Source: an uncultured Ardenticatenia bacterium (lineage in GTDB: Bacteria; Chloroflexota; Anaerolineae; Promineifilales; Promineifilaceae). From it: 5,396 bases of DNA. Made by a program: the position numbers and the translations under genes. Shown here one piece after another: positions 1 through 5,396 of the stretch. The notes below the pieces were generated by a model. It saw nothing but the letters and a program-made list of their open reading frames with translations, had not been told where the DNA came from and ran no database searches. Position 1 is the first letter of the stretch, and the number at the start of each line of letters is the position of its first letter. Location: positions 1-5,396 of the forward strand of contig CALLZA010000536.1 in the NCBI GenBank assembly GCA_937858165.1, given 5' to 3'.

Positions 1-2361
1 CCGACAGATGTTTACTCGCTGACCCGGCCTCCCGCGTCTCAGGCCGGGGCCAATCCGTGCTCGAGAGATGCGCCCGCCGAGCTGACGCTGGCCGGGGAAG
101 CGGTGCTGTCCGTGCTGCCCCAGGCTCCGGCCCTTTGGGACCCCTACACCGCGCCCGACAAAGCCCTCGGCCGCCAGCGCGAAGTACTCAGCCTGATGGT
201 CTCGAACGAGAACGTCACGCTGGAGGAGGCCCAGGCGGCGCTGAACGACATGGCCGTCCGCGTCTATACGCTGGAGCGGCCGACGGTCACCATCCGCCAC
301 CCCCACTTCACCTTCACCGTCTTACAGCAGGCCGAAGCGCTGCTCGGCGCGCAGTCGATCTACCGCGGCGGCCTGAGCATCCAGACGACGCTCGACCCCG
401 ACGCGCAGCGCATCGCCGAGGAAGTCGTGGCCGCCAACCGCGAGGCGCTGGCCGGCGGCGGGGCCAACAACGCTGCTCTGGTCGCCCTGCAACCGCAGAC
501 GGGCGAGATTCTGGCCATGGTCGGCAGCGCCGACTTCAACGACGAGGCCATCAGCGGCCAGGTCAACATGGCTCTAGCCCCCCGCCAGGCCGGCTCGTCG
601 ATCAAGCCTCTCGTCTACCTGTCGGCCTTCGAGCGCGGTTGGACGCCGGCCACGCTCCTGTGGGACGTACGCACCGAGTTCCCCGACGGCACGAACCCGC
701 CCTACATTCCCAAGAACTTCGACGATGAGTTCCACGGCCCGCTGCGCGTCCGGCCGGCGCTGGCCAACTCCTACAACATCCCGGCCGTCAAGGCGCTGGA
801 GTTCGTCGGCGTCTGCGACTTCATCGCCAACGTGCAGAAGATCGGCCTGACCAGCCTGCAAGACGCCGGCTGCGCCGAAGTGGGCCAGCCGCGCCAGCAT
901 GGCCTGGCGCTGGCCCTGGGCGGCGGCGAGATTCCACCGCTGGAGATGGCCGGGGCGTTCGGCGCGCTGGCCAACGGCGGCCTCTACACCCAGCCCTACG
1001 CCATTCGCCGCATCGAGGATCGCCAGGGCAACGTGCTCTACGACGTAGCCGCCACTGGCGGTACCGCCGGCGCGACCGCGGCCCAGACCGTGCGCGCCGA
1101 GCATGCTTACCTGCTGACCAGCATCCTGAGCGACAACAACGCCCGGCTGGCCGAGTTTGGCCAGAACAACCTGCTCAACGTACCTGGCTATCAGGTGGCG
1201 GTTAAGACGGGCACGTCGGGCACGACGGCCGACGACGTGCGTGATGGCTGGACGATCGGCTACGCGCCGCAAGCGCTGGCCGCCGTCTGGGTCGGCAACA
1301 CCGACAATCAGCCCATCGGTAGTGGGCAGTCGGGCTACCGGCTGGCCGCGCCCATCTGGAACCAGTTCATGACCCAGTACCTGGCCGGCAAGGAGGCGCT
1401 CGGCTTCCCGCGCCCGGCGAACGTCGTCGAACGCGAGGTCTGCGTCGATACGGGTATCGCGGTCAGCGCCACGACCCCCTGCGCCCAGCGCATCGTCGAG
1501 GTCTTTGCCGGCGATCAGCCGCCGTTGGACGAGTCACAGGGCGTCACCCGCGTGGCTCTCGACCTGTGGACAGGGTTGCAGGCCAATGAGTTCTGTAACG
1601 ACGCCGTCTATGAGGCGACGTTCGGTGGCGGCATTCCGGTCAATGGCCGCCCGGAGGTATTGGAGCGCGAGCGAGCGCTGGCCCAACAGTGGATTCAGAC
1701 CGTCGGCCAGGGCTGGAGCGGCCAGACCAACGGCGGCCTGTCGCTGGGCACGCCGCCGACACAGGCGTGCGACGGCAACACACCCCGGCCGCGGGCCGAA
1801 ATCACCCGCCCGCGCGAAGAGCGCGACATCCCCGACCGGCGTGAAGTGCGGATCGTCGGCACGGCCCTCGGCCCCAACTTCGCCGGCTATCAAGTGGAGT
1901 ACGGGCTGGGCGAGAACCCCGGCGGCTGGGGGCTGATCCAGGAGCGGCGACCGGGCGCGGTGCAGGACGACGTGCTGGCGGTGTGGGACACCACCCAGAT
2001 CGACTACAGCGGCCTGGTCACCATCCGCGTCATCGTCTTTGGCCCCGACAACCCCAACACGCCGGAGAACGATCCGGTGACGAAGGAGGGGCGCACGGTG
2101 GTCAACCTGGTGCAGGCCACGGCCACGCCGACCGAGACGCCGACGGAGACGCCATCACCCACAGCCACCGGCACGCCCATCCCCACGGCCACGCCGACGC
2201 TGCCGCCGACGGCCACGCTCCCCGCCACGGCCGCGCCAACCCTGCCGCCGACGGCCACCGCGACGGTGCCGGCCGCAGTGGCGCCGACCGAGACGCCCAC
2301 CCCAACTGCGACACAGGAGGCGATACCGACGGAGGATTTGCGGCCGACGGCAACGCCTTAG
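1..2361 (+). CDS. Class A penicillin-binding protein, 5'-truncated by the window edge
   Basis: This gene encodes a membrane-anchored peptidoglycan synthase whose surviving part is the D,D-transpeptidase, which cross-links stem peptides outside the membrane. The frame is open to base 1, so the N-terminal membrane segment and most of the glycosyltransferase (GT51) domain lie outside the window. Counting codons from base 1 (786 codons), the end of GT51 is seen as 'ELTLAGEAVLSVLPQAP' near codons 27-43. A linker with 'GGLSIQTTLDPDAQ' follows. The transpeptidase motifs are all intact: SxxK as SSIK (catalytic Ser at 595-597), SxN as SYN (769-777) and KTG in 'VKTGTSG' (1204-1212). After it come a Cys-containing segment (about 1430-1790), a predicted beta domain (about 1800-2115) and a Thr/Pro-rich tail. 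A GTG at 103 would only be an internal codon, not the true start. Bases 1-75 match the family poorly and may contain errors. The TAG stop overlaps the stop of the convergent lipoprotein gene. The family call is secure; the exact paralogue is not. Confidence 0.95.
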   Translation, partial: PTDVYSLTRPPASQAGANPCSRDAPAELTLAGEAVLSVLPQAPALWDPYTAPDKALGRQREVLSLMVSNENVTLEEAQAALNDMAVRVYTLERPTVTIRHPHFTFTVLQQAEALLGAQSIYRGGLSIQTTLDPDAQRIAEEVVAANREALAGGGANNAALVALQPQTGEILAMVGSADFNDEAISGQVNMALAPRQAGSSIKPLVYLSAFERGWTPATLLWDVRTEFPDGTNPPYIPKNFDDEFHGPLRVRPALANSYNIPAVKALEFVGVCDFIANVQKIGLTSLQDAGCAEVGQPRQHGLALALGGGEIPPLEMAGAFGALANGGLYTQPYAIRRIEDRQGNVLYDVAATGGTAGATAAQTVRAEHAYLLTSILSDNNARLAEFGQNNLLNVPGYQVAVKTGTSGTTADDVRDGWTIGYAPQALAAVWVGNTDNQPIGSGQSGYRLAAPIWNQFMTQYLAGKEALGFPRPANVVEREVCVDTGIAVSATTPCAQRIVEVFAGDQPPLDESQGVTRVALDLWTGLQANEFCNDAVYEATFGGGIPVNGRPEVLERERALAQQWIQTVGQGWSGQTNGGLSLGTPPTQACDGNTPRPRAEITRPREERDIPDRREVRIVGTALGPNFAGYQVEYGLGENPGGWGLIQERRPGAVQDDVLAVWDTTQIDYSGLVTIRVIVFGPDNPNTPENDPVTKEGRTVVNLVQATATPTETPTETPSPTATGTPIPTATPTLPPTATLPATAAPTLPPTATATVPAAVAPTETPTPTATQEAIPTEDLRPTATP
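2116..2358 (+). repeat. Low-complexity Thr/Pro/Ala-rich coding repeat (PBP tail)
   Basis: The last roughly 80 codons of the PBP gene are an irregular repeat of TPT, TATP and ETPTP units, with few charged residues and no hydrophobic segment. At DNA level this shows as recurring acggcc/ccgacg blocks. The 17-mer ctgccgccgacggccac occurs exactly twice, at 2200-2216 and 2242-2258, 42 bp apart, which keeps the reading frame and suggests a 14-codon duplication. Tails of this kind are common at the ends of, or between domains of, secreted Chloroflexota proteins. They probably act as an extended spacer in or through the cell wall and may be O-glycosylated; both roles are inference. Such repeats are prone to length change and to assembly collapse. 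Confidence 0.85.
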
Positions 2362-3671
2362 TTGGCGGATAGCCCACACGCCGCCTCCCCGGCAAACCCC
2401 ACCACCGCCGGCAACACTCCTACCGGCCGCCGGCCTACCTCCATGCCCAGCGGCGGCCGTTCCGCGCCCTCCAGCCGCCGCACCGCCCCCGCCTCGTAGC
2501 GGTAGGTGTCGGCCCCGCTGCTGAACAGCAGCGTGTCAATGTCGCTCAGCGGTGACACCCAGCCGATCTGCCCCGATGGCGCGTCGGCCTGATAGAAGGA
2601 GCGCTCGACCGTCCCATCGGCGGTTAGCCAGTGCACCTGCCGCCCGTGCAGCGGATCGTCATCGCCCACGGGCAGGCTGTCGCCGACGACCAGCAGCCGC
2701 GCGCCGGCCGCGTCCCACACCAGCCCGCGCCCCAACTCCACCCCGGCCAGCTTCGGCAGTCGCACTTGCCGGGCTGCGCTGCCGTCCAACTCGACAATGC
2801 CTACCCAGCCCTCATCGGCCTCGTTGTAGGTGTAGGGCTGCTGCGGCACGACGACGTTGCGCACGCCGTAGGCCAGCCGCCGACCGTCGGGCGAGACGGC
2901 CAGGGCGTTGATCTGGTCCAGCAGCTCCGTGTGGCTCGTCAACTGCTCCCGGCCGCCGCCGTCGGGCGCGGCACGGTAGAGTTGCAGGATGCCCTCGGCG
3001 TCAGCGTCGGTATAGAGCAGCCACGTCGCGTCGGCCCACACCAGCGCCGCCGGATGGCCGCCGCCGTTGCCGGTTAGCAGGAAGCGCTCGAACGGCGCGC
3101 TGAGACGCACCAATTCCACGTCACGCCGCGCCGGGCTGCCGTCGGCCGTCGCGCCCGACTCGACCACGTGGGCCAGCCAGGCGCGGTCGGGCGACAGTTG
3201 TGAGCCGTGGGCGTCGGCCACGTCGGCGGCTGGGTCGGGCGTCCAGACCAGGTTGCCGCGCAGGTCGAACAGGCGACCGTCGACATAGAGGCCACAACCG
3301 CCGCCGAACCAGCTCGCCGTCCCCGGCGCGATGCCCAGCGTGCTTGGCAAGTCACGGTACGCGCCTGTCGCCGTGTCGAACAGCCCCAGGTAGGTATCTT
3401 CGTAGCTGTCCTCGACCGTAAAGGCGATGATCGGGCCGGTCAGTGGCGCGTCGGCCGAGACGGGTGGTAGTGTGTCCGTCGGTGTGGCAGTCAGCGGCTC
3501 GCTTTCCACCGGCTCCGCGACCGCCGGCGTTGCGACACCAATAACGGCTGTCGCCGCGTCCGTAGGCCCTGTGGCAACGGGAGCGGCCGCGCCACCGCAG
3601 GCGGCCAACAGGAGCAATACGAGCGCAAGAACAAGGGCATTCGTTTTCATCATAACGCTTTTTGCGGTCAT
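2358..3671 (-). CDS. Predicted secreted lipoprotein with TolB/PD40-like beta-propeller
   Basis: This 437-residue protein has a type II signal peptide: Lys residues at 4 and 9, a hydrophobic core at 12-24, and the lipobox L-A-A-C with the lipidated Cys at 25, followed by Gly-Gly. It should be anchored to the outer face of the cytoplasmic membrane. Residues 27-78 are an Ala/Thr/Pro-rich linker. The rest shows recurring beta-blade signatures: 'LSPDRAWLAHV' (159-169), the classic PD40-type 'LAVSPDGRRLAYG' (257-269) and 'LVWDAAGARLLVVG' (317-330). Six or seven blades would fit the length. Only two other cysteines exist, 126 and 432, and they could pair. The start is uncertain. The ATG at 3671 has AGAGG (3675-3679) only 3 nt upstream, whereas Met7 and Met8 (3653, 3650) would give a more compact signal peptide but have no clear ribosome-binding site. 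There are no enzyme motifs, so ligand-binding or scaffold functions are guesses. It lies 85 bp downstream of the racemase gene on the same strand. Confidence 0.88.
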   Translation of the reverse strand: MTAKSVMMKTNALVLALVLLLLAACGGAAAPVATGPTDAATAVIGVATPAVAEPVESEPLTATPTDTLPPVSADAPLTGPIIAFTVEDSYEDTYLGLFDTATGAYRDLPSTLGIAPGTASWFGGGCGLYVDGRLFDLRGNLVWTPDPAADVADAHGSQLSPDRAWLAHVVESGATADGSPARRDVELVRLSAPFERFLLTGNGGGHPAALVWADATWLLYTDADAEGILQLYRAAPDGGGREQLTSHTELLDQINALAVSPDGRRLAYGVRNVVVPQQPYTYNEADEGWVGIVELDGSAARQVRLPKLAGVELGRGLVWDAAGARLLVVGDSLPVGDDDPLHGRQVHWLTADGTVERSFYQADAPSGQIGWVSPLSDIDTLLFSSGADTYRYEAGAVRRLEGAERPPLGMEVGRRPVGVLPAVVGFAGEAACGLSAN

Positions 3672-3674
3672 GAG

Positions 3675-3679
3675 CCTCT
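3675..3679 (-). promoter_or_regulatory. Candidate Shine-Dalgarno AGAGG for the lipoprotein gene
   Basis: Read on the minus strand, AGAGG is followed by CTC and then the ATG at 3671-3669. A 3-nt gap is shorter than the usual 5-9 nt, so the site favours the first Met only weakly. The two later in-frame ATGs at 3653-3651 and 3650-3648 are preceded by CAAAAAGCGTT, which lacks a purine-rich GGAGG-like core. Confidence 0.35.
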
Positions 3680-3733
3680 AGCGGCGAGCGCGTGCCGGGG
3701 CTTTGCAGAGCCGCGGCTTCCGGGCCGGCCGCA

Positions 3734-3751
3734 GTGGGTTCTTCAACCCGC
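3734..3751 (-). repeat. Small inverted repeat just after the racemase stop
   Basis: Bases gggtt (3736-3740) and aaccc (3745-3749) form a perfect 5-bp stem around a 4-nt loop, read as GAAG in the minus-strand transcript. An outer G-C pair follows beyond one mismatch. It begins 5 nt past the racemase stop codon and lies within the 85-bp gap before the lipoprotein gene. No T-run follows on the minus strand, so it does not qualify as a standard intrinsic terminator. The same gap holds a perfect 10-bp palindrome, agccgcggct, at 3709-3718. Either could be a weak RNA stem affecting coupling of the two genes, or chance in GC-rich DNA. Confidence 0.3.
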
Positions 3752-3756
3752 CGTGC

Positions 3757-4605
3757 CTAGCCGGTGGCGCTTTGGCAGTTACAGGGGCCATCCGATCCTG
3801 CCAAGCCCTGGGACGGCAGCGGCTTCAGTCGTTGTGGATCGACCGCCCGAATGAGCGCCCGCGCCAGCACCCACGTCGCATCGATCAGCGGCAGCCCCTC
3901 GAACGCGCCGGCGGCGAAGGCCAGCGGCATCTCCGTGCAGCCCAGGACAACCGCCTCGGCCCCCTGTCCCCGCAGGGCGACCATACCCCGTTCCAGGTCG
4001 GCCCGCGCCCGCGCTGTCACCTGCCCGGCCGACTTGATGCCGTGCGCCGGGTCATAGACGGCGGCGTGGATCGTCTCTTGTAGCGCTGCATCCGGGGCAA
4101 CGACGCGCAGGCCGCGCGCCGCCAGCCGTTCCGGGTAGAGTTGTGCGCGCCACGTGCCGGTCGTGGATAGGACGCCGATCGTCCGCAGGTCGGGATAGTG
4201 GGCCGCCAGGTGGTCGGCCGTCTCGTCGATCAGGTGCAGCAGGCGCAACGGCCGCTCGAACCCGGCCACGCCGGCGCGAATGACGTCGAAGATGGCCGGG
4301 GCGTGGGCGGTGTTGCACGGGATGGCCGCCACCGTCGCACCCATCGCCGCCAGCAGGCGCAACTGGGCCACGATGGCGTGAGCGGGGTTCTCGGCCACTT
4401 GTCCCAGCAGGTACTCCGTCCGGTCGGGGATGGGGCCAGGCCAGGAGACGCTGAGCACGGGCAGGTGGTCCTGGTCGCGGGCGGCGACGGTCTGGGCGAC
4501 GATCTTGGCTTGCAAGTCCAGCCCGGCCAGTGGGCCGACGCCACCGACGATGCCGATGATGCCCGGCTGAGAAGTTACCGGTTGAGACACGTTTGACTGT
4601 GGCAT
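3757..4605 (-). CDS. Aspartate/glutamate racemase family protein (PLP-independent amino-acid racemase)
   Basis: This 282-residue cytoplasmic enzyme belongs to the Asp/Glu/hydantoin racemase superfamily, which inverts the alpha carbon of an amino acid with two cysteines acting as acid/base and no cofactor. The diagnostic elements are present in order: the N-terminal 'GIVGGVGPLAG' (18-28); 'IPCNTAHA' (95-102), with the first catalytic Cys at 97; 'IGVLSTTGT' (143-151), opening the second half; and 'VLGCTEMPLA' (220-229), with the second Cys at 223. PCNTAH plus LGCTE is the aspartate-racemase/RacX/YgeA pattern rather than MurI, which usually has CNTAS and GCTHFP. Substrate cannot be read from the sequence; aspartate, glutamate or a broad range are all possible. 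The core ends near residue 258, and the last ~24 residues, which include Cys-Asn-Cys, are an unassigned extension. The ATG at 4605 is preceded by purine-rich AAGAGAGAA. The gene diverges from the phosphatase gene and lies upstream of the lipoprotein gene, possibly in one transcript. Confidence 0.93.
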   Translation of the reverse strand: MPQSNVSQPVTSQPGIIGIVGGVGPLAGLDLQAKIVAQTVAARDQDHLPVLSVSWPGPIPDRTEYLLGQVAENPAHAIVAQLRLLAAMGATVAAIPCNTAHAPAIFDVIRAGVAGFERPLRLLHLIDETADHLAAHYPDLRTIGVLSTTGTWRAQLYPERLAARGLRVVAPDAALQETIHAAVYDPAHGIKSAGQVTARARADLERGMVALRGQGAEAVVLGCTEMPLAFAAGAFEGLPLIDATWVLARALIRAVDPQRLKPLPSQGLAGSDGPCNCQSATG

Positions 4606-4635
4606 TTCTCTCTTGGTGGACTACACTCCATGGTA

Positions 4636-4650
4636 GAGCGTACCACGCTC
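4636..4650. repeat. Perfect inverted repeat in the divergent intergenic spacer
   Basis: GAGCGT (4636-4641) and ACGCTC (4645-4650) are perfect reverse complements separated by ACC. The repeat sits in the 64-bp spacer between the divergent racemase (start 4605) and phosphatase (start 4670) genes, so any shared promoter or operator would have to lie at or near it. It could be a half-site pair for a small dimeric regulator or an RNA hairpin in the 5' leader of the phosphatase gene. The 3-nt loop favours the hairpin reading. I see no convincing -35/-10 pair at proper spacing on either strand of this spacer. The structure is certain; the function is not. Confidence 0.4.
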
Positions 4651-4669
4651 ACGGAGCCGAACCAACCCG

Positions 4670-5187
4670 ATGACCCAACCTCTCAGCCCCGCGTCCCTTG
4701 TCTTGTCCCTGCCGGTCGAGGCGTGGGTCGAGCGCCACGGCGACGACCTCGTGATCCGCTGGACGCCCGACGCCCCCCTGCTGGCCCTGTACGCCGGCTC
4801 TGCGCCAGACGGCATGGGCGGCGTGCCGCTGCCGACGGCGATCGACGCTACCGGCAAGTCGGCTGTGGTGAAAGGCGTAGGCGGTGGACGGACTTACTTT
4901 ACTCTCGACTTCGGCCGCCGCCGCCTCGTCACCGCCGAACGTACCCTGCCGCTGCCCAGCGGCGTCAACTTCCGCGACGTGGGCGGCTATCGAACGGCCG
5001 ACGGCCGCGCCGTGCGCTGGGGCCAACTCTACCGCGCCGGTTCGCTGGCCGACCTGACGGACGAGGACGTGGCCACGCTCGGCGCGTTGGGGCTGCGGCT
5101 GGCCTGTGACCTGCGCTCGACCGACGAGCTGGCCCGCCACGCCGACCGCCTGCCACCCGGCGCGGCCCACGCTCACCGGCCCATCGT
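4670..5187 (+). CDS. Tyrosine/dual-specificity phosphatase-like protein, 3'-truncated at the adapter junction
   Basis: About 172 genuine residues are present. Residues 1-90 form an N-terminal region rich in predicted beta strands ('DDLVIRWTPDAP', 'YFTLDFG'), possibly an immunoglobulin/fibronectin-like fold. From residue 97 the protein matches the bacterial tyrosine-phosphatase-like family (Y_phosphatase3 type): 'SGVNFRDVGGYRTADG' (97-112), 'VRWGQLYRAGSLADLT' (115-130) and 'LACDLRSTDE' (144-153). In this family these segments precede the catalytic HCxxGKDRTG loop, which would lie further downstream and is missing, so activity cannot be verified. The open frame continues to a stop at 5284, but everything from 5188 is sequencing adapter: the codon at 5186-5188 is part genome, part adapter, and the last 31 residues (starting CLLYTSDAADE) are artificial. 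The ATG at 4670 follows ACGGAG 13 nt upstream, a weak and distant ribosome-binding site. The substrate is unknown and could be a phosphoprotein, phosphoinositide or other small phosphoester. Confidence 0.88.
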
Positions 5188-5257
5188 CTGTCTCTTATAC
5201 ACATCTGACGCTGCCGACGAGCGCTCTAGTGTAGATCTCGGTGGTCGCCGTATCATT
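5188..5257. other. Untrimmed Illumina Nextera adapter, index and P5 sequence (artefact)
   Basis: Bases 5188-5206 are exactly CTGTCTCTTATACACATCT, the reverse complement of the Nextera transposase mosaic end. Bases 5207-5220 (GACGCTGCCGACGA) complete the reverse complement of the read-1 primer. An 8-base i5 index, GCGCTCTA (index TAGAGCGC in the other orientation), follows at 5221-5228. Bases 5229-5257 are the reverse complement of the P5 flow-cell oligo, running from GTGTAGATCTCG to the final GTATCATT. The order insert, mosaic end, index, P5 is what arises when a read runs through a short insert into the adapter. It is not part of any genome. The encoded LYTSDAADE peptide (+) and MCIRDR peptide (-) are recognisable signs of this contamination. 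Confidence 0.98.
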
Positions 5258-5396
5258 AAAAAAAAAAACGAAGAACACATTTAGTCACACACGCAGGCAC
5301 TTACAATGTACACAAAGATGAAGAAGAATAGGAACAATATAACGAAAACACGAAAGAACAGGAGTGGGAGAATGTACATAGTCGATAGATAAGCAA
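5258..5396. other. Poly-A run and A-rich read-through noise past the adapter end (artefact)
   Basis: Directly after the last base of P5 comes a run of 11 A (5258-5268) and then 128 bases in which nearly half are A and T and G+C are low, in abrupt contrast to the GC-rich genome. Illumina base calls beyond the physical end of the template typically give poly-A (or poly-G) and then unreliable calls. I see no gene, repeat or motif here. The stop codon at 5282-5284 that closes the phosphatase frame lies in this noise and has no biological meaning. Confidence 0.93.

Noticed and set aside
103..105. GTG as the start codon of the PBP
   Set aside because: It falls inside the conserved end of the glycosyltransferase domain and the frame is open upstream to the window edge.
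574..1272. 232-residue minus-strand open frame inside the PBP gene
   Set aside because: It is a long antisense frame typical of GC-rich DNA; it has no recognisable domain and lies opposite the clearly real transpeptidase motifs.
2116..2358. CRISPR or regular tandem repeat
   Set aside because: The units are irregular, in frame and coding; they are a Thr/Pro-rich protein tail.
2631..3077. 148-residue + strand frame opposite the lipoprotein gene
   Set aside because: It is low-complexity, without motifs, and antisense to a protein with a signal peptide and propeller repeats.
3757..4605. Assignment as glutamate racemase MurI
   Set aside because: The cysteine motifs are PCNTAH and LGCTE, as in the aspartate-racemase/RacX group, not the MurI CNTAS and GCTHFP patterns.
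4593..4627. TTGACT (4593-4598) with TACACT (4622-4627) as a + strand promoter
   Set aside because: The spacer is 23 nt instead of about 17, and the -35 lies in the racemase coding sequence. The minus-strand alternative TTGGTT-17-TACGCT has correct spacing but only 3 of 6 matches in each box.
4649..5176. 175-residue minus-strand open frame opposite the phosphatase
   Set aside because: It shows no family signature, while the opposing + frame has a clear NFRDVGGY...LYRAG...CDLRS pattern.
1..5187. A new multi-gene defence or mobile system
   Set aside because: All four genes belong to common housekeeping or envelope families, and no nuclease, integrase, toxin, repeat array or attachment site is visible.
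4965..5204. 79-residue minus-strand frame beginning MCIRDR
   Set aside because: Its start lies in the adapter and its body is antisense to the phosphatase gene.
5188..5206. Tn5-type 19-bp mosaic end as a natural transposon terminus
   Set aside because: It is followed immediately by the read-1 primer, an index and P5, so it is the engineered Nextera end and not a mobile element.
5188..5284. C-terminal extension and stop of the phosphatase reading frame
   Set aside because: All of it is encoded by adapter and noise; the gene is truncated at 5187.

Overview
The window is a GC-rich (by eye about two thirds G+C) bacterial contig of ordinary chromosomal character, followed by a non-biological right end. 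The Thr/Pro/Ala-rich 'TPT' stretches on two secreted proteins, the penicillin-binding protein with an extra C-terminal beta domain and a long Thr/Pro tail, and the overall codon bias are what I associate with Chloroflexota (Anaerolineae-like lineages). That placement is inference, because the window holds no rRNA or other phylogenetic marker.

Layout: 1-2361 (+) is the 3' part of a class A penicillin-binding protein gene, cut by the left edge, with an intact transpeptidase domain. 2358-3671 (-) is a beta-propeller lipoprotein gene, convergent with the first, and the two stop codons overlap. 3672-3756 is a short spacer with small inverted repeats. 3757-4605 (-) is an Asp/Glu-racemase-family gene on the same strand as the lipoprotein gene and upstream of it. 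4606-4669 is a 64-bp divergent spacer with a perfect 6+6 inverted repeat. 4670-5187 (+) is the 5' part of a tyrosine/dual-specificity phosphatase-like gene. 5188-5257 is Illumina Nextera adapter plus index plus P5 sequence, and 5258-5396 is a poly-A run and A-rich read-through noise. Genuine genomic sequence therefore stops at 5187.

The genes share a loose cell-envelope theme. The PBP cross-links peptidoglycan, the racemase could supply a D-amino acid, and the lipoprotein would sit on the outer face of the membrane. Nothing in the sequence shows that they form one pathway. I found no CRISPR array, RNA gene, natural mobile element or new defence-like system. The most consequential observation is the untrimmed adapter, which creates a false C-terminus on the last gene. 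The leftmost ~75 bp also looks error-laden.
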